Source of the DNA: Prochilodus magdalenae
Taxonomy: Eukaryota > Chordata > Actinopteri > Characiformes > Prochilodontidae
Length of the DNA stretch: 64,000 bases
Reading direction: 5' to 3'
Assembly (NCBI GenBank): GCA_024036415.1
Contig: JAMWET010000674.1
Coordinates: 681,501 to 745,500 of the forward strand
The position numbers were made by a program, and so were the translations under genes. A model generated the notes under the pieces. It searched no databases. It was not told the DNA's origin and worked only from the letters and a program-made list of their open reading frames with translations. This document shows, one piece after another, positions 24,701-34,508 of the stretch. Position 1 is the stretch's first letter. Each line of letters opens with the position of its first letter.

Positions 24701-27700
24701 ATTTTGGGAATATTCACAGTGAATTTGTGTTTTTGTTTTACCTTCAATTCAGAAATTTCTGTTTGTTTTTCCTCTTGTTCTGTGGTGAGCTGTAGTAGTT
24801 TTCCCCTATCCACCATTGCTTTTTCCTCTAAAGACTTAAAAGCATTTGACTTCAAGTCCTTCATGAAAGAATTTACATACATTAGCTTAATAAACAACTT
24901 TTATTTCTATTAAAACACTTACAGAAAATACAAATGTTTTGGTGAGAAGACAGCATACCAGTTCATTTTTCAGCAGCTGTATTTGGTTGTCTTGTTCCTC
25001 TTTTTCTTCTCTTATTTTTCCTGTATGATTGCAAATTATTTAGTGTGAGGAAGAAGCTAACAGGACATAAGAATAATCATATGCATTATATCTGCATACC
25101 TAGTTCTGCATTCTTCTTATTGAGTTCCTCAGATATTGAGCTATGCTTCAATTCAAGGTCTTGGTTCCTGTGGAAATACGGCAGTTCAGTAAATGTGCAT
25201 GAGAATTTATTAATGTTCATTTGTTACTCATTGAACTGGTGGAATTTTCGTGCATAATCCTTTTTACCGGAATAAAGCCAACTGGTCCTAAATGTGTTGT
25301 CTATCAACCTACTTTTGTTTTTCAGATGTTAGTGAGCATTGCAAAGACTCTATGGTCATCGTTGTCTCTTTCAGTTTGTGGGCCAGCTGCTCTTTGATAT
25401 TATTCACTTCCTCAAGTTTGGCATCTCTCACTTGAAGACTCTTTGCATAATTTTCTTGGCTTTGCTCAAGTATGTGGGCTAAAACCTGTTGTTGTTCCTA
25501 TGAAAACATCCAGTAATGTGGAGCCTATGTTTAGCAATAGAATAATCTAAAGCACATAATCAAACAAGATGTTTTTGTGAGTCACATAAAAATAGTATGG
25601 GCACATTAGAATAAACCTCAGTTTCCTGTCTGTGTTGTTCTGCCCTTTTCAGTTTTTCCTCCAGTTTATCATGTTCTTGTTTAGAGTTTTGAAGTAATTC
25701 CTGGTGCTGTTCTAGAAAACCATAATAGAATCATAATTTTAAACAAGAATCCCATTTAAAACAATAGAAGTCTGTAGTAGGATGTTATTTTTCGGTGCAA
25801 TCATACTTGCAGATTCCTGGAGTTCACAGTAGCCCTGCTGGGTCTCTTGGAGGCTAAGCAAAATTTCTTTAAGATCACTTTCCTTTTCGTTTAGCTTTTT
25901 TTCCAGAATGGATACCTTAAAGACATGAAAAACTGGTAAAATGTCAAGTATTAAAAAAAAAAAAACAACCCCCCCCCCCCCCCCAAAAAAAAAACCCCTA
26001 CTTATATACTGTAATAGTATACACTCACTTTTTATTAGATACATATATCTTGTATCTACACTCATTGTCCACTTTATATGTTCCAACTGTCATATAGGTG
26101 CACTGTGCAGTTTTACAATATCATATCAAAGTCCATCAATTTCTCCACATATTTTGTTAGCCCATCTTTCTCCATATTATCAATTATTAGGAACCCCACA
26201 GGACCACCTCTGAGTAAGTATTATTTGGTGGGTGGGTCATTCGCAGCACGGCACCGATGGTGACATGGCAGTAGCATATTTGTGTGTGTGTCACACAGTT
26301 TGAATCACACTGAAACCAACTTGTTAAAAACGTATTATAAATCTGAACCCTTTCTAAATAAGACTGAAAGGCCTTAAACTAGAGGACAGCTACCAAAAGC
26401 TGTGCAGCAACACATGAGGCCTAACATAAGGCTAACTTACTAACATGCTAAGTAACACCTACTAATGTCATCATTGTGGTAAAAATTATTTTTTTAAATA
26501 ATTATTAACCACCCAAATTAAGACTTGTTTAGTACTGGCTATGTGAAGGTTCTGACCACTGATGAATTGAAACAGATGAACATACATGGTAGGTGGACCT
26601 GACAAAATGGACAATCCTTGTAGCAGCAAAGTATACTTTTATGAAGTGGCTAGTAAACATACATTTATAAATTTCAGACTGAGTTCATTATTAGAAATCT
26701 TATAATGGTGCCAACACTGACCTACAGAGCGAGAATATGGAAAATTGAATAAGCAGTACAACAGACCTCCTTTTCCTTTATGTGATATTCATTCTCAAAT
26801 CTCAACTTAAGGTCCTCGAACTGTTTAAGGCCTTCTCTAACTGTGTGTTATGTGCAGAAAGACATAAAAAATAATTACAAACAAATTGTTCTGTGTGTGA
26901 GGTTCTGCCCTCAAATTAGGGAATATAGATTAAACATTGCAGTGATCATTATAAGCAGGAATATAAAGCATTGGGAAAGACCCTTACTTTATCTCCTATG
27001 TTATGCGTTTAACTTTGAGTGCTCTCGTTTACCGTTTAACATTTCTAACTGGTCAGCCTCTGCTTGCATGCGGAGATTCTCAAATGCACCAATCATCCTC
27101 TGCAAAAACCAAGTGCAACCAGAACTAAAACAGATGTAAGCAAAGCGTATTACAATGTCCATCAATTTATATCAAGACTAGTCTTAATCTGTATCCAGAA
27201 ACCAGAAACTTGAAGGTTTGGAAGCTAATTGGCAATTAAGGCAGAATGGCATGTAGGAACTGGGAAACCCTATAATATTATTACTATCACTGTAAATATT
27301 TTTAAGACTAAGGTCTCTGCAATAAAATAAAAGTCAGATCAACAATATATTGTTACCTCAATATTTTTGTGATTCTGCAAAAAGAGACCATGTGCTTCTT
27401 CCCTTTCAGCCTCAACTAAAGAAACCAAAAGGAGCTTAACAATCATAATTATACATAAGTCAAGTGATATCCATTACATTTCTCGGCCTTACTTACACAG
27501 ACTCATTTTCTCAGTAGACCTTTCAAATGTGTCCTTCAGAATATTGCACAAATTCCTGGTTGCATTATTCCTAAACATTAAAAAACAAATGAAACAAACA
27601 AACAAAAAGAAAAAACAGTTTATACTTTCTGTAAATATTAATAACTTGGTTGCTATATTTAAATGTATATATGCTATACACACTTGTTCCTCAGATCTTC

Positions 27701-28558
27701 ATTTTCATTGAGTAGTTCTTCTAATTTCATGCTAAGGCTTTCATTTCCAAACTGAAACAGATGGACAATGAATGTGTTTAAATAATTGTTACTATGCACT
27801 GTTGTTCTCTCATATTTATCTTTTTGAATAATACAATTAATTCTACATACCTGAAGTTCCTGTATGGCTTTACGCTGAGTGTCAATTGTTTTTCTATTCT
27901 GCTGAAGCTTCCTATTTTTTTGTAATATCTCAGAGTCCATCTTCATTTTCCAAGATTTGATTTTCTCTGCCTCTTCAAACAGATTGGAATACAGCTGGCT
28001 GCACCTTACTGACGTCTGTCAATACAGAAATAAACCAGTAAGAAATCAGCATACTTGCTTAAACCAATGAAGTCAATACCACGAAAAAAAATCACAAAAC
28101 ACATACAACCTCTTCCTTCTCCATTGGCAGAACAGCAATCTTCTTAGCAACCTCTTTAAGGAAGCAGTTAAAAAGATGTTTTGAATCATTGTAAATATGT
28201 TGTTACGGTTCAATGATAATATTACACTATAGTACTTCATCTACTTAGCTAGTGTACTCTCTTACCTGCTCTTGGAGACTTTGTAGGCAGCACCATGTTG
28301 GTGTTAGAAAATGGCAAATTTATCTCTTTATCAAAACTCTTATTGTAACCCTGAGAATAACAAAATACAGCCATGCTCAGTTTATGTGATCATACATTTT
28401 TCTTCTAATGTAAATGTAGACATTACCTGTCTACCTACCTGTACTGGTGTCAAACAGCTGTTGCTGTCCTCAAATGAGTCTTGAGGCTTCACAGCTGACA
28501 CCTGGGCTAAGCTGGTTCTTGGAGGTACTAACAGCTTGAAGTTGAAGGCCCTCTCCAT
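19379..28558 (-). CDS. sycp1: Synaptonemal complex protein 1 (34 coding exons)
   Basis: Transverse-filament coiled-coil protein that zips homologous chromosomes in meiosis. Exons: 28439-28558, 28266-28350, 28110-28153, 27851-28015, 27684-27751, 27497-27570, 27357-27415, 27033-27099, 26767-26834, 25807-25915, 25617-25711, 25313-25497, 25100-25167, 24959-25020, 24742-24858, 23827-23931, 23646-23749, 23378-23495, 23206-23276, 23049-23130, 22083-22157, 21936-21998, 21785-21847, 21544-21660, 21312-21422, 21096-21188, 20748-20822, 20597-20671, 20406-20477, 20185-20319, 20010-20084, 19833-19940, 19622-19705, 19379-19519. Total 3153 bases, 1050 aa (human 976), no stop. Diagnostic matches: N-terminal LLVPPR and QVSAVKPQ, EEAEKIKSWK, QRKAIQELQFGNE, KISDMIALMERHK and SDSSE near the C-terminus. 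The centre is heptad coiled coil; the C-terminal 250 residues are S/T-P rich, ending in a lysine cluster (SDKKKKKGADKIFA). The donor of exon 23378-23495 is ambiguous; 23390 also fits in frame. Confidence 0.93.
21715..21755. repeat. (TA)n microsatellite in a sycp1 intron
   Basis: About 20 uninterrupted TA dinucleotides in the intron between exons 21544-21660 and 21785-21847, only 30 bases from the latter's donor side. Confidence 0.9.
22158..23048. other. sycp1 intron without other features
   Basis: An 890-base AT-rich intron. No coding similarity or repeat structure was recognised. Confidence 0.5.
25953..25994. repeat. Homopolymer block A13-C16-A10 in a sycp1 intron
   Basis: A run of 16 C (25969-25984) is flanked by A runs. 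On the transcribed strand this is 16 G between U tracts, a potential G-quadruplex, 54 bases upstream of the acceptor of exon 25807-25915. It could also be an assembly-prone site. Confidence 0.85.
26030..26290. repeat. Dispersed repeat copy in a sycp1 intron
   Basis: It shares TTATTAGATACA, CATATAGGTGCACT, TTTGTTAGCCC and GGAACCCCAC-type phrases with the element in intron 9 of the SLC5A8-like gene at 13.74 kb, in the same orientation. It is diverged and noncoding. Confidence 0.55.
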
Positions 28559-28883
28559 ACTGCAGCATAATAAGGAGGCACAAAAAAACATAGGTACCTA
28601 ACGTTACCTCAAGCACACCCTTTTAAATAAAACTATCCAGAATTAATCTTATTTTTCTTAAGCCTGTCTATTAAGTTAGTATGCGTAGACATAGCTACAT
28701 TAGCTATCTAGCTAACACACTTTAATGCAAACTTAGCTCGACTTTTTTGACTTCGACATAGCTTAGCTTCCTAACAGTATTTCATAACATAGCGTTAGCT
28801 AGCAAGCTGTTGTTTTATTTTTGTCGTGTTAAAAAGGTAGATTAAACGGTGGTTGTAGAAAAGAAAGAGTAAATTTAACTTAC

Positions 28884-28990
28884 CTTTCGACAAGTTGACA
28901 GATGTGTTGGCTATCCGGCTGCAACGTTACCTACCGTTCAGTAACTGCTCCAACGGTTTTCTAACGGACTCTGTACTTTAGATACGCACG
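28884..28990 (-). promoter_or_regulatory. sycp1: sycp1 promoter and noncoding exon 1, with clustered MYB-type sites
   Basis: On the gene strand a noncoding exon ends in CGAAAG|GTAAGT (exon end 28884) and would splice to the acceptor before 28559, where the ATG is one base in. The plus strand carries three exact YAACKG motifs in 26 bases: TAACTG at 28942-28947, CAACGG at 28951-28956 and TAACGG at 28962-28967, with a near match (GAACGG, minus strand) at 28934. The flank to 29040 is locally CpG-rich. MYB-family factors, notably A-MYB, drive meiotic genes in vertebrates, so the cluster is suggestive. Confidence 0.5.
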
Positions 28991-29339
28991 CACAGATTTA
29001 AAATAAGCGCGAGCGCGAGTTGCGTTTTAGGCGGTCTTGTTTAAACCTGTTAAATTCATTAAATACTCGAGTAGCAGACTGTTTCAGCGAAATACCACAC
29101 ATAAAGCAACAACTGTTTTTTTTTTTTTACTTTAATTATAAATGTCCTGACAACCTATAGTATTTAATGGCATATAATGTACTTCATACTTTTTACAAAC
29201 ATATAATGTACTTCATACTTTTATTTAGATTTATTAAATATGAAATATATAAACCTTTAAAAGATGTGCTCACTTTGAGCCCCCGTTGAAAACCAGTGCT
29301 CCAGGCTTCAGGCTTCAGTGCTCAGTGGGCGTAATTAAA

Positions 29340-29560
29340 GGGCGGATCACGTGTCAATCATTTTAAGTGAAGGCAATTATGCAACGGATTTTTGCTGTCC
29401 TTCACTTTTTACTAAGCCAATCACCATCCACAGTTAACTGTCCATCATTTTAATGCAGCCAATGGCTATCAAGTCACCTCCTATGGGGGCGGCGCTGAGA
29501 CCAAATATGGTGGCTGAGCACAATGCCGGGGAGTTGACCCCCTAGTGAACTTGCGGCTTC
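29340..29560 (+). promoter_or_regulatory. CpG-rich promoter-like patch without an assigned gene
   Basis: A CACGTG E-box (29348-29353), GC-rich GGGGGCGGCGC at about 29485, and a YY1-like CCAAATATGGTGGC at 29501 are followed by a 12-codon open frame (ATG 29507, TAG ending 29545). This looks like a first exon or divergent promoter partner of sycp1, but no downstream coding exon is recognised on the plus strand. Confidence 0.3.
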
Positions 29561-31065
29561 GTTTTTAGATAGAGTTTATAGCCAATTTGTAATTCATCTG
29601 CCTGAAAGCTACCTTATATCTACTAACTGTTGGGTTAATACCACCATTATTACTTAGCAATATTTGTTTCATTCGAATGTGGCTAATATTAGCTACTTAC
29701 GACTTCCGATTTGTTTGCTTCCTGGCTTGCGTAAACTAAAGGGAGCGTTCACGACCGCAGACGTGCTGCGCAGTTTCCATTGTTGTTAGCGTAAATAAAA
29801 TAGTAGTGATGAATAAATAAAGAATATGACGTGTTACAATCAACTAAAGAAACACACACATGTATATAACTGTATTTCATTGGAAATATAAACTCAGTTC
29901 ATAAACTCATTCAGTTTCTGCTATAGAGAGTGGCCTGACTTGCATGAAAAACTGGAAACACTAAGCTGTAATGCACACATGAATATGTACAGAAAGTTAA
30001 AATTCCAGAGGGATGCTAAATACCTTATCCACTTAGAAGTAGAGAAGTTAGATATCTCAGAAGAACCAGGATCCCACAGTAAATAAAAGCCCTGGTTTTT
30101 GTCTGTTAACATGGAACAACAAGCAGTAATGCACATATAAATATTAAATTCTAGAGGAATATTAAAGTACAAGAGAAAAAAATCTTCTGATCAAAAGCAT
30201 TGGTTAGGGTGTTTTTATAGTGATATAACTGATGACAAATGAAAAACATAATTAATTAGTAAAAAAAAAAAGGTCTATATGTACTACTGCTCAGTATAAC
30301 TGCCAGTTATGACATTGGACTCTCCATACAGCCACAGATTGATTCTCAGATTGGAATCTGTAATTAGTCTCACTTCATGTGAAATCCTTCTGAAATTTCC
30401 ACTTCTCTTGACTTTACATTTTATTTTTATTATCTCAGTCACTTTTTATTCACAGTGGTAGGTAAACATTCATATTCTGGAAATCTGAAATAAAATTGCG
30501 CACACTGAATCAGAAGCCACAAATATAGACCTAAAACACTCCAAGCCAAACAAATTAGAATGGGAAGTTACAACTTAGTAGCCATCCTTGTCTATTCGAG
30601 ATATTCTAGCCGCTGATGCTAGTCACATTCACATTAATGTTTTTACATGACTAACATTGTGCCTGGCAATGTTGTTCAGTGAGATGTAATCATTCCTAGT
30701 AATCTGTAACTGATTTAAATAATCACACTTAATGATCATAGACCTACATACACCATGTGCCATGTTATTACCGTTGACTTGGTTGCTCTTTCTCATTGAA
30801 ATACAACCAAGACCCCATTTAGGTTTATTTAATTTAAAACACTCATATTAGTTTTTGCACTGTTTCATTGTAAATGAGACCTAAAGGTGTTCCAGGGCAT
30901 TGTGCAATTATGTTGTCCTCATATTGATGTTAAGGTGACGAGATTAAAATGAGAGACATTTGCTTTGTGATACATTAATCAGATCAGTTGCTTATATCAT
31001 TCTTCTTAAAGTTTACAGAACTATTCTTGAGGGTCTTGAGGATCCTCTACATTGTAAACAATGCT
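29561..31065. other. Intergenic DNA between sycp1 and slc16a1
   Basis: AT-rich sequence with no recognised exon. The human neighbour of SYCP1 in this position, SIKE1, was looked for by its N-terminal sequence and not seen. Confidence 0.4.
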
Positions 31066-31071
31066 TCTGCA

Positions 31072-31880
31072 CATGCAGTTTAGAGAACCTAGTCCCAAAC
31101 ATTTCCACCTAATACTATACGTTCAAAATAGTGCCTATGTCCACACAATCCTTTATACATGCACCATAGAAAACCTAGTCCCAAACATCCCCACCAACTA
31201 CCAAACATGCAAAATAGAGCCTAGCCTTAAATATCCCCACCTTTTTTTTTAACGCATGCACCACAGAGAGCCTAGTCCCAAACATCCACACCAACAGCCT
31301 CACATTCAGAAAGTAGAATCTAGTCCCAAACATTTCCACCAACTACTATACATATGGTTGGACTTTATTGGATGTCTGTGAGGTAAAATATGTGTTTATA
31401 TTCTCTCTAAATTCGTTTAAAATATGCTCTTACACTGTATGTTGCACCTAGATATTGACTCTATACCAGGAAAACACTATTTGCAGAAAAGATTACATGT
31501 CCATTAGAGTACATGTTGAATGTCCACACAATCCTTTATACATGCACCATAGAAAACCTAGTCCCAAACATCCCCACCAACTACCAAACATGCAAAATAG
31601 AGCCTAGCCTCAAATAGCCCCACCTTTTTTTTTACGCATGCACCACAGAGAGCCTAGTCCCAAACATCCACACCAACAACCTCACATTCAGAAAGTAGAA
31701 TCTAGTCCCAAACATTTCCACCAACTACTATACATTCAAAATAAAGCCCAGTCTTAAACATTCACACTACCTTTCATACATGCACCACAGAGAACCTAGT
31801 CACAAACATCCCCACCAGCAACCTCACATGCAGAATAGAGAAATTAGCTTCATACATCCCCATCAACCTCTGCACATGCA
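31072..31880. repeat. Minisatellite with a 383-base higher-order duplication
   Basis: Units built on CCTAGTCCCAAACATCCCC and CACCAACTA recur about eight times. A block starting TGTCCACACAATCCTTTATA at 31138 is repeated almost unchanged at 31521, an offset of 383. Between the two lies a unique-looking segment (31372-31478) that itself has another copy at 34160. Confidence 0.85.
31372..31478. repeat. Dispersed segment, copy 1
   Basis: About 107 bases, from ATGTCTGTGAGGTAAAATAT to CCAGGAAAACACT, are nearly identical to 34160-34264, differing by a few substitutions and a two-base gap. Confidence 0.85.
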
Positions 31881-31984
31881 CTACAGAGAGTATAAAGACA
31901 TCCTGCACCACTATCTTGTACAACAGCAGCTCCGTCTGTGACCACAAGGACCTGTAGCTCCAGAAAGTGATGAGAACAGCAAAG

Positions 31985-32105
31985 CCTGCTGAATTCTAGG
32001 ACATCTACAAGTCACAATGCCTGAGGAAGACTCATACTCACAATAAAATCTCAGCTTTCCAGGACATTTACCAGTCATGATGCCCAAAGAAGACCCATAA
32101 AAGGT
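31985..32105. repeat. Imperfect tandem duplication of about 63 bases
   Basis: TTCTAGGACATCTACAAGTC near 31993 recurs as TTCCAGGACATTTACCAGTC near 32057, each followed by a similar ATGCC...GAAGAC...CATA phrase. Confidence 0.6.
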
Positions 32106-32342
32106 TTTTTACCATGCTGCCTTCTGATACTGAAGCAACCTACCACTTAATAAGCTGCTTTGCATTTTAAAAGTTATTTGTCAATAAATTACATAATGTT
32201 ACAGCTACATACTTAATCCTTTGTCCATTCATATTCTTACATACATTGCTGTCAGTGCTGCTATCCTGTTACATTTGTCATGTAAGGACTGTATCCTTTA
32301 ATGGTGTTATGGACAGTTGCTAAAATATACACAGCCTTTGCC

Positions 32343-32413
32343 CACATACATACATACAAACATACATACATACATACATACATACATACATACATACATA
32401 CATACATACATAC
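32343..32413. repeat. (CATA)n microsatellite
   Basis: About 17 tandem CATA units with one CAAA variant near the start. The 134-codon open frame crossing it is a product of the repeat. Confidence 0.95.
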
Positions 32414-32419
32414 TTATTT

Positions 32420-34140
32420 ATTTATTTTTAATTATGAATGCAGTTTAGTTGTCTTCTGTCTTTGCACTACAGTGTTAATGTTAAGTTCAATTTTATTTAA
32501 GAATTTTATAAGTGTACACTATTATATGTTTAGGATATGTCTGCATATATGGTATTCTGTATTCTTATTTTCCATATATACTATATTTTACGGATGTAGA
32601 GTATTGTTTTCAATGGCTTCTGTTTTCAATGGGCTTCTGTTTAATTCAATCAAGTGTTTCACTGTTTGGATGTCCTTCCCATGTTGTGCATATGACAAAA
32701 AGTAAATCATCTTAATTGCTGCATGCGATGAGCATGTATATGTCTTTATTTCAAATAAAACATTATAAAAAAACTATTTTTTTTTACATGTATTTGGTAC
32801 ATCAGAAAGTAACTAAAAACTAATAGTTATAAGTATTTAATACTAATAAACAGTACTTACATTATCACAAAGATGAATATCACTTTAAATTCATGCAACT
32901 ACCAAGACATCGAGGTTATGCTGGTGGTGTAGAATTTAACATATAACATTAATACTAAATATTCTGAGAGTGTAAGGCAGATATGGGAGTCCTACATGAG
33001 CAGGTTATTCTGTATATTAAACATATGCCTTAGCCTAAGAGTAAAACAATAGCAGCAAATGTGTATTAACATTGCTGATTACATGAGAGTTAAGTATTTC
33101 ATGTGAAATGTCATACAAGGGAGATAAAGATACATGATATACAGTGATAATGGTCAGAATATAGAACATTGGCAGTGGTTAGGCTTTTCAGCTGAAAGAC
33201 AGAACCAAATGTAGATGTGTCATCATTTGAAAAGTGGAACAATTTTGCTTTTATAGTAAGACTATATTTGGTTAACACAACCTGAAAATTATTTGCACTG
33301 TTTATTGGCCAATTGGTGTAGCCTACTATGACAATACATCATGCATTCGTGCATTTCATACTGTACATAAGTTAATTATATATTATAAGGTAGTGTAATG
33401 TACTGTAGACAGCCTTATAGACTTTGTAGACAGATACTTTCACCCAACCACTTACTTATAGACAAATATAATATTAAATGAAACTAAAATACAAAAAAAG
33501 TAGTTTGTTTGAACTGTTAGTGGCTACAGTGGAAAATGGAAGCATCTCTTGTTGTCAACAGGCCTAATAAAATATGAACAAAAATCTAACGCCTGATTGG
33601 CTGCAGTTGAAAATGATTGCCATGTACCCCGCTGACTGGCCCCTACCACTGGTGCTATGATCTGCAAGGTTCTGTCAATGAGGGGTTGATATCACAGTAT
33701 AAAGTATTTTAATGATTTGACAGACTGATTCTCGATGCATTTAATGATTTGCTAATAGAACTGAAAGGTGTCCTAGGGTCTGAAATGGTGACCATTAAGC
33801 CAGTTCCCATCAGGTAACCATAGGTTTTAATCCTAATGGTTCTAAGGGGTGTTTTTTTCAGCAGGGACAGCATGGCTGCATACTGCTTCTCGAATACTAA
33901 CTCTGAATTTACTAAAAGTGAGGAAGGAAACTTGAACACATAATGCACATTTCCATGCCTGTTGGTCCTGAAGTTTAGCTCAGTTATCAGTTCAGTCAAC
34001 TGAGTTTTATTAAACTATTACAAGCAATTATAAATGCGGAATTTAATGGTCTAAGGCAGTGACCAACCAACTAAGAGACAATAAGTAAAAACAGGACAAT
34101 AATACAATAAGACATTGTTTAAAAAATTAATTCAATAAGA
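32420..34140. other. Intergenic DNA downstream of slc16a1 copy 1
   Basis: AT-rich. A 96-codon minus-strand frame at 33709-33999 has no recognised domain. No RNA gene or tandem repeat is seen. Confidence 0.4.
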
Positions 34141-34159
34141 ATGTGTTTATTAGTGAATA

Positions 34160-34264
34160 ATGTCTGTGAGGTAAAATATGTGTTTATATTCTCTCTAAAT
34201 CCGTTTAAAATATTCTGTTACACTGTATGTTGCACCTAGATATTGACTATACCAGGAAAACACT
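34160..34264. repeat. Dispersed segment, copy 2
   Basis: Near-identical to 31372-31478 in the same orientation but without the surrounding minisatellite. It lies about 245 bases past the stop of slc16a1 copy 1. Confidence 0.85.
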
Positions 34265-34508
34265 CCATTGCTAGCTATCTTATATTCTTAGGTACTAACT
34301 CTCCCTAATAGGTGCTAAAGTGCCTTTTCAGTGAAGACTGTCTTGGCATGGCACTGGAATTGGGTTAATTTGCACAACTACCACTGCATCTGAGTAGAAG
34401 TGTTACATTCAAGTCTGCGATACAGAGTACAGCACTAATGCAATAATTGCATAATGCATTAGAAATTATTGACACAAAACAGTTGCATCATTTAAAGACC
34501 AGATGACT

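Noticed and set aside
31072..31880. CRISPR-like spaced repeats
   Set aside because: Units are degenerate, spacers are themselves repeated, and the context is a vertebrate intergenic region; it is a minisatellite.
32301..32705. 134-codon open frame
   Set aside because: Its N-terminal part is translated (CATA)n and the remainder has no family similarity.
33709..33999. 96-codon minus-strand frame downstream of slc16a1 copy 1
   Set aside because: No recognisable similarity and not linked to any exon by splice signals.
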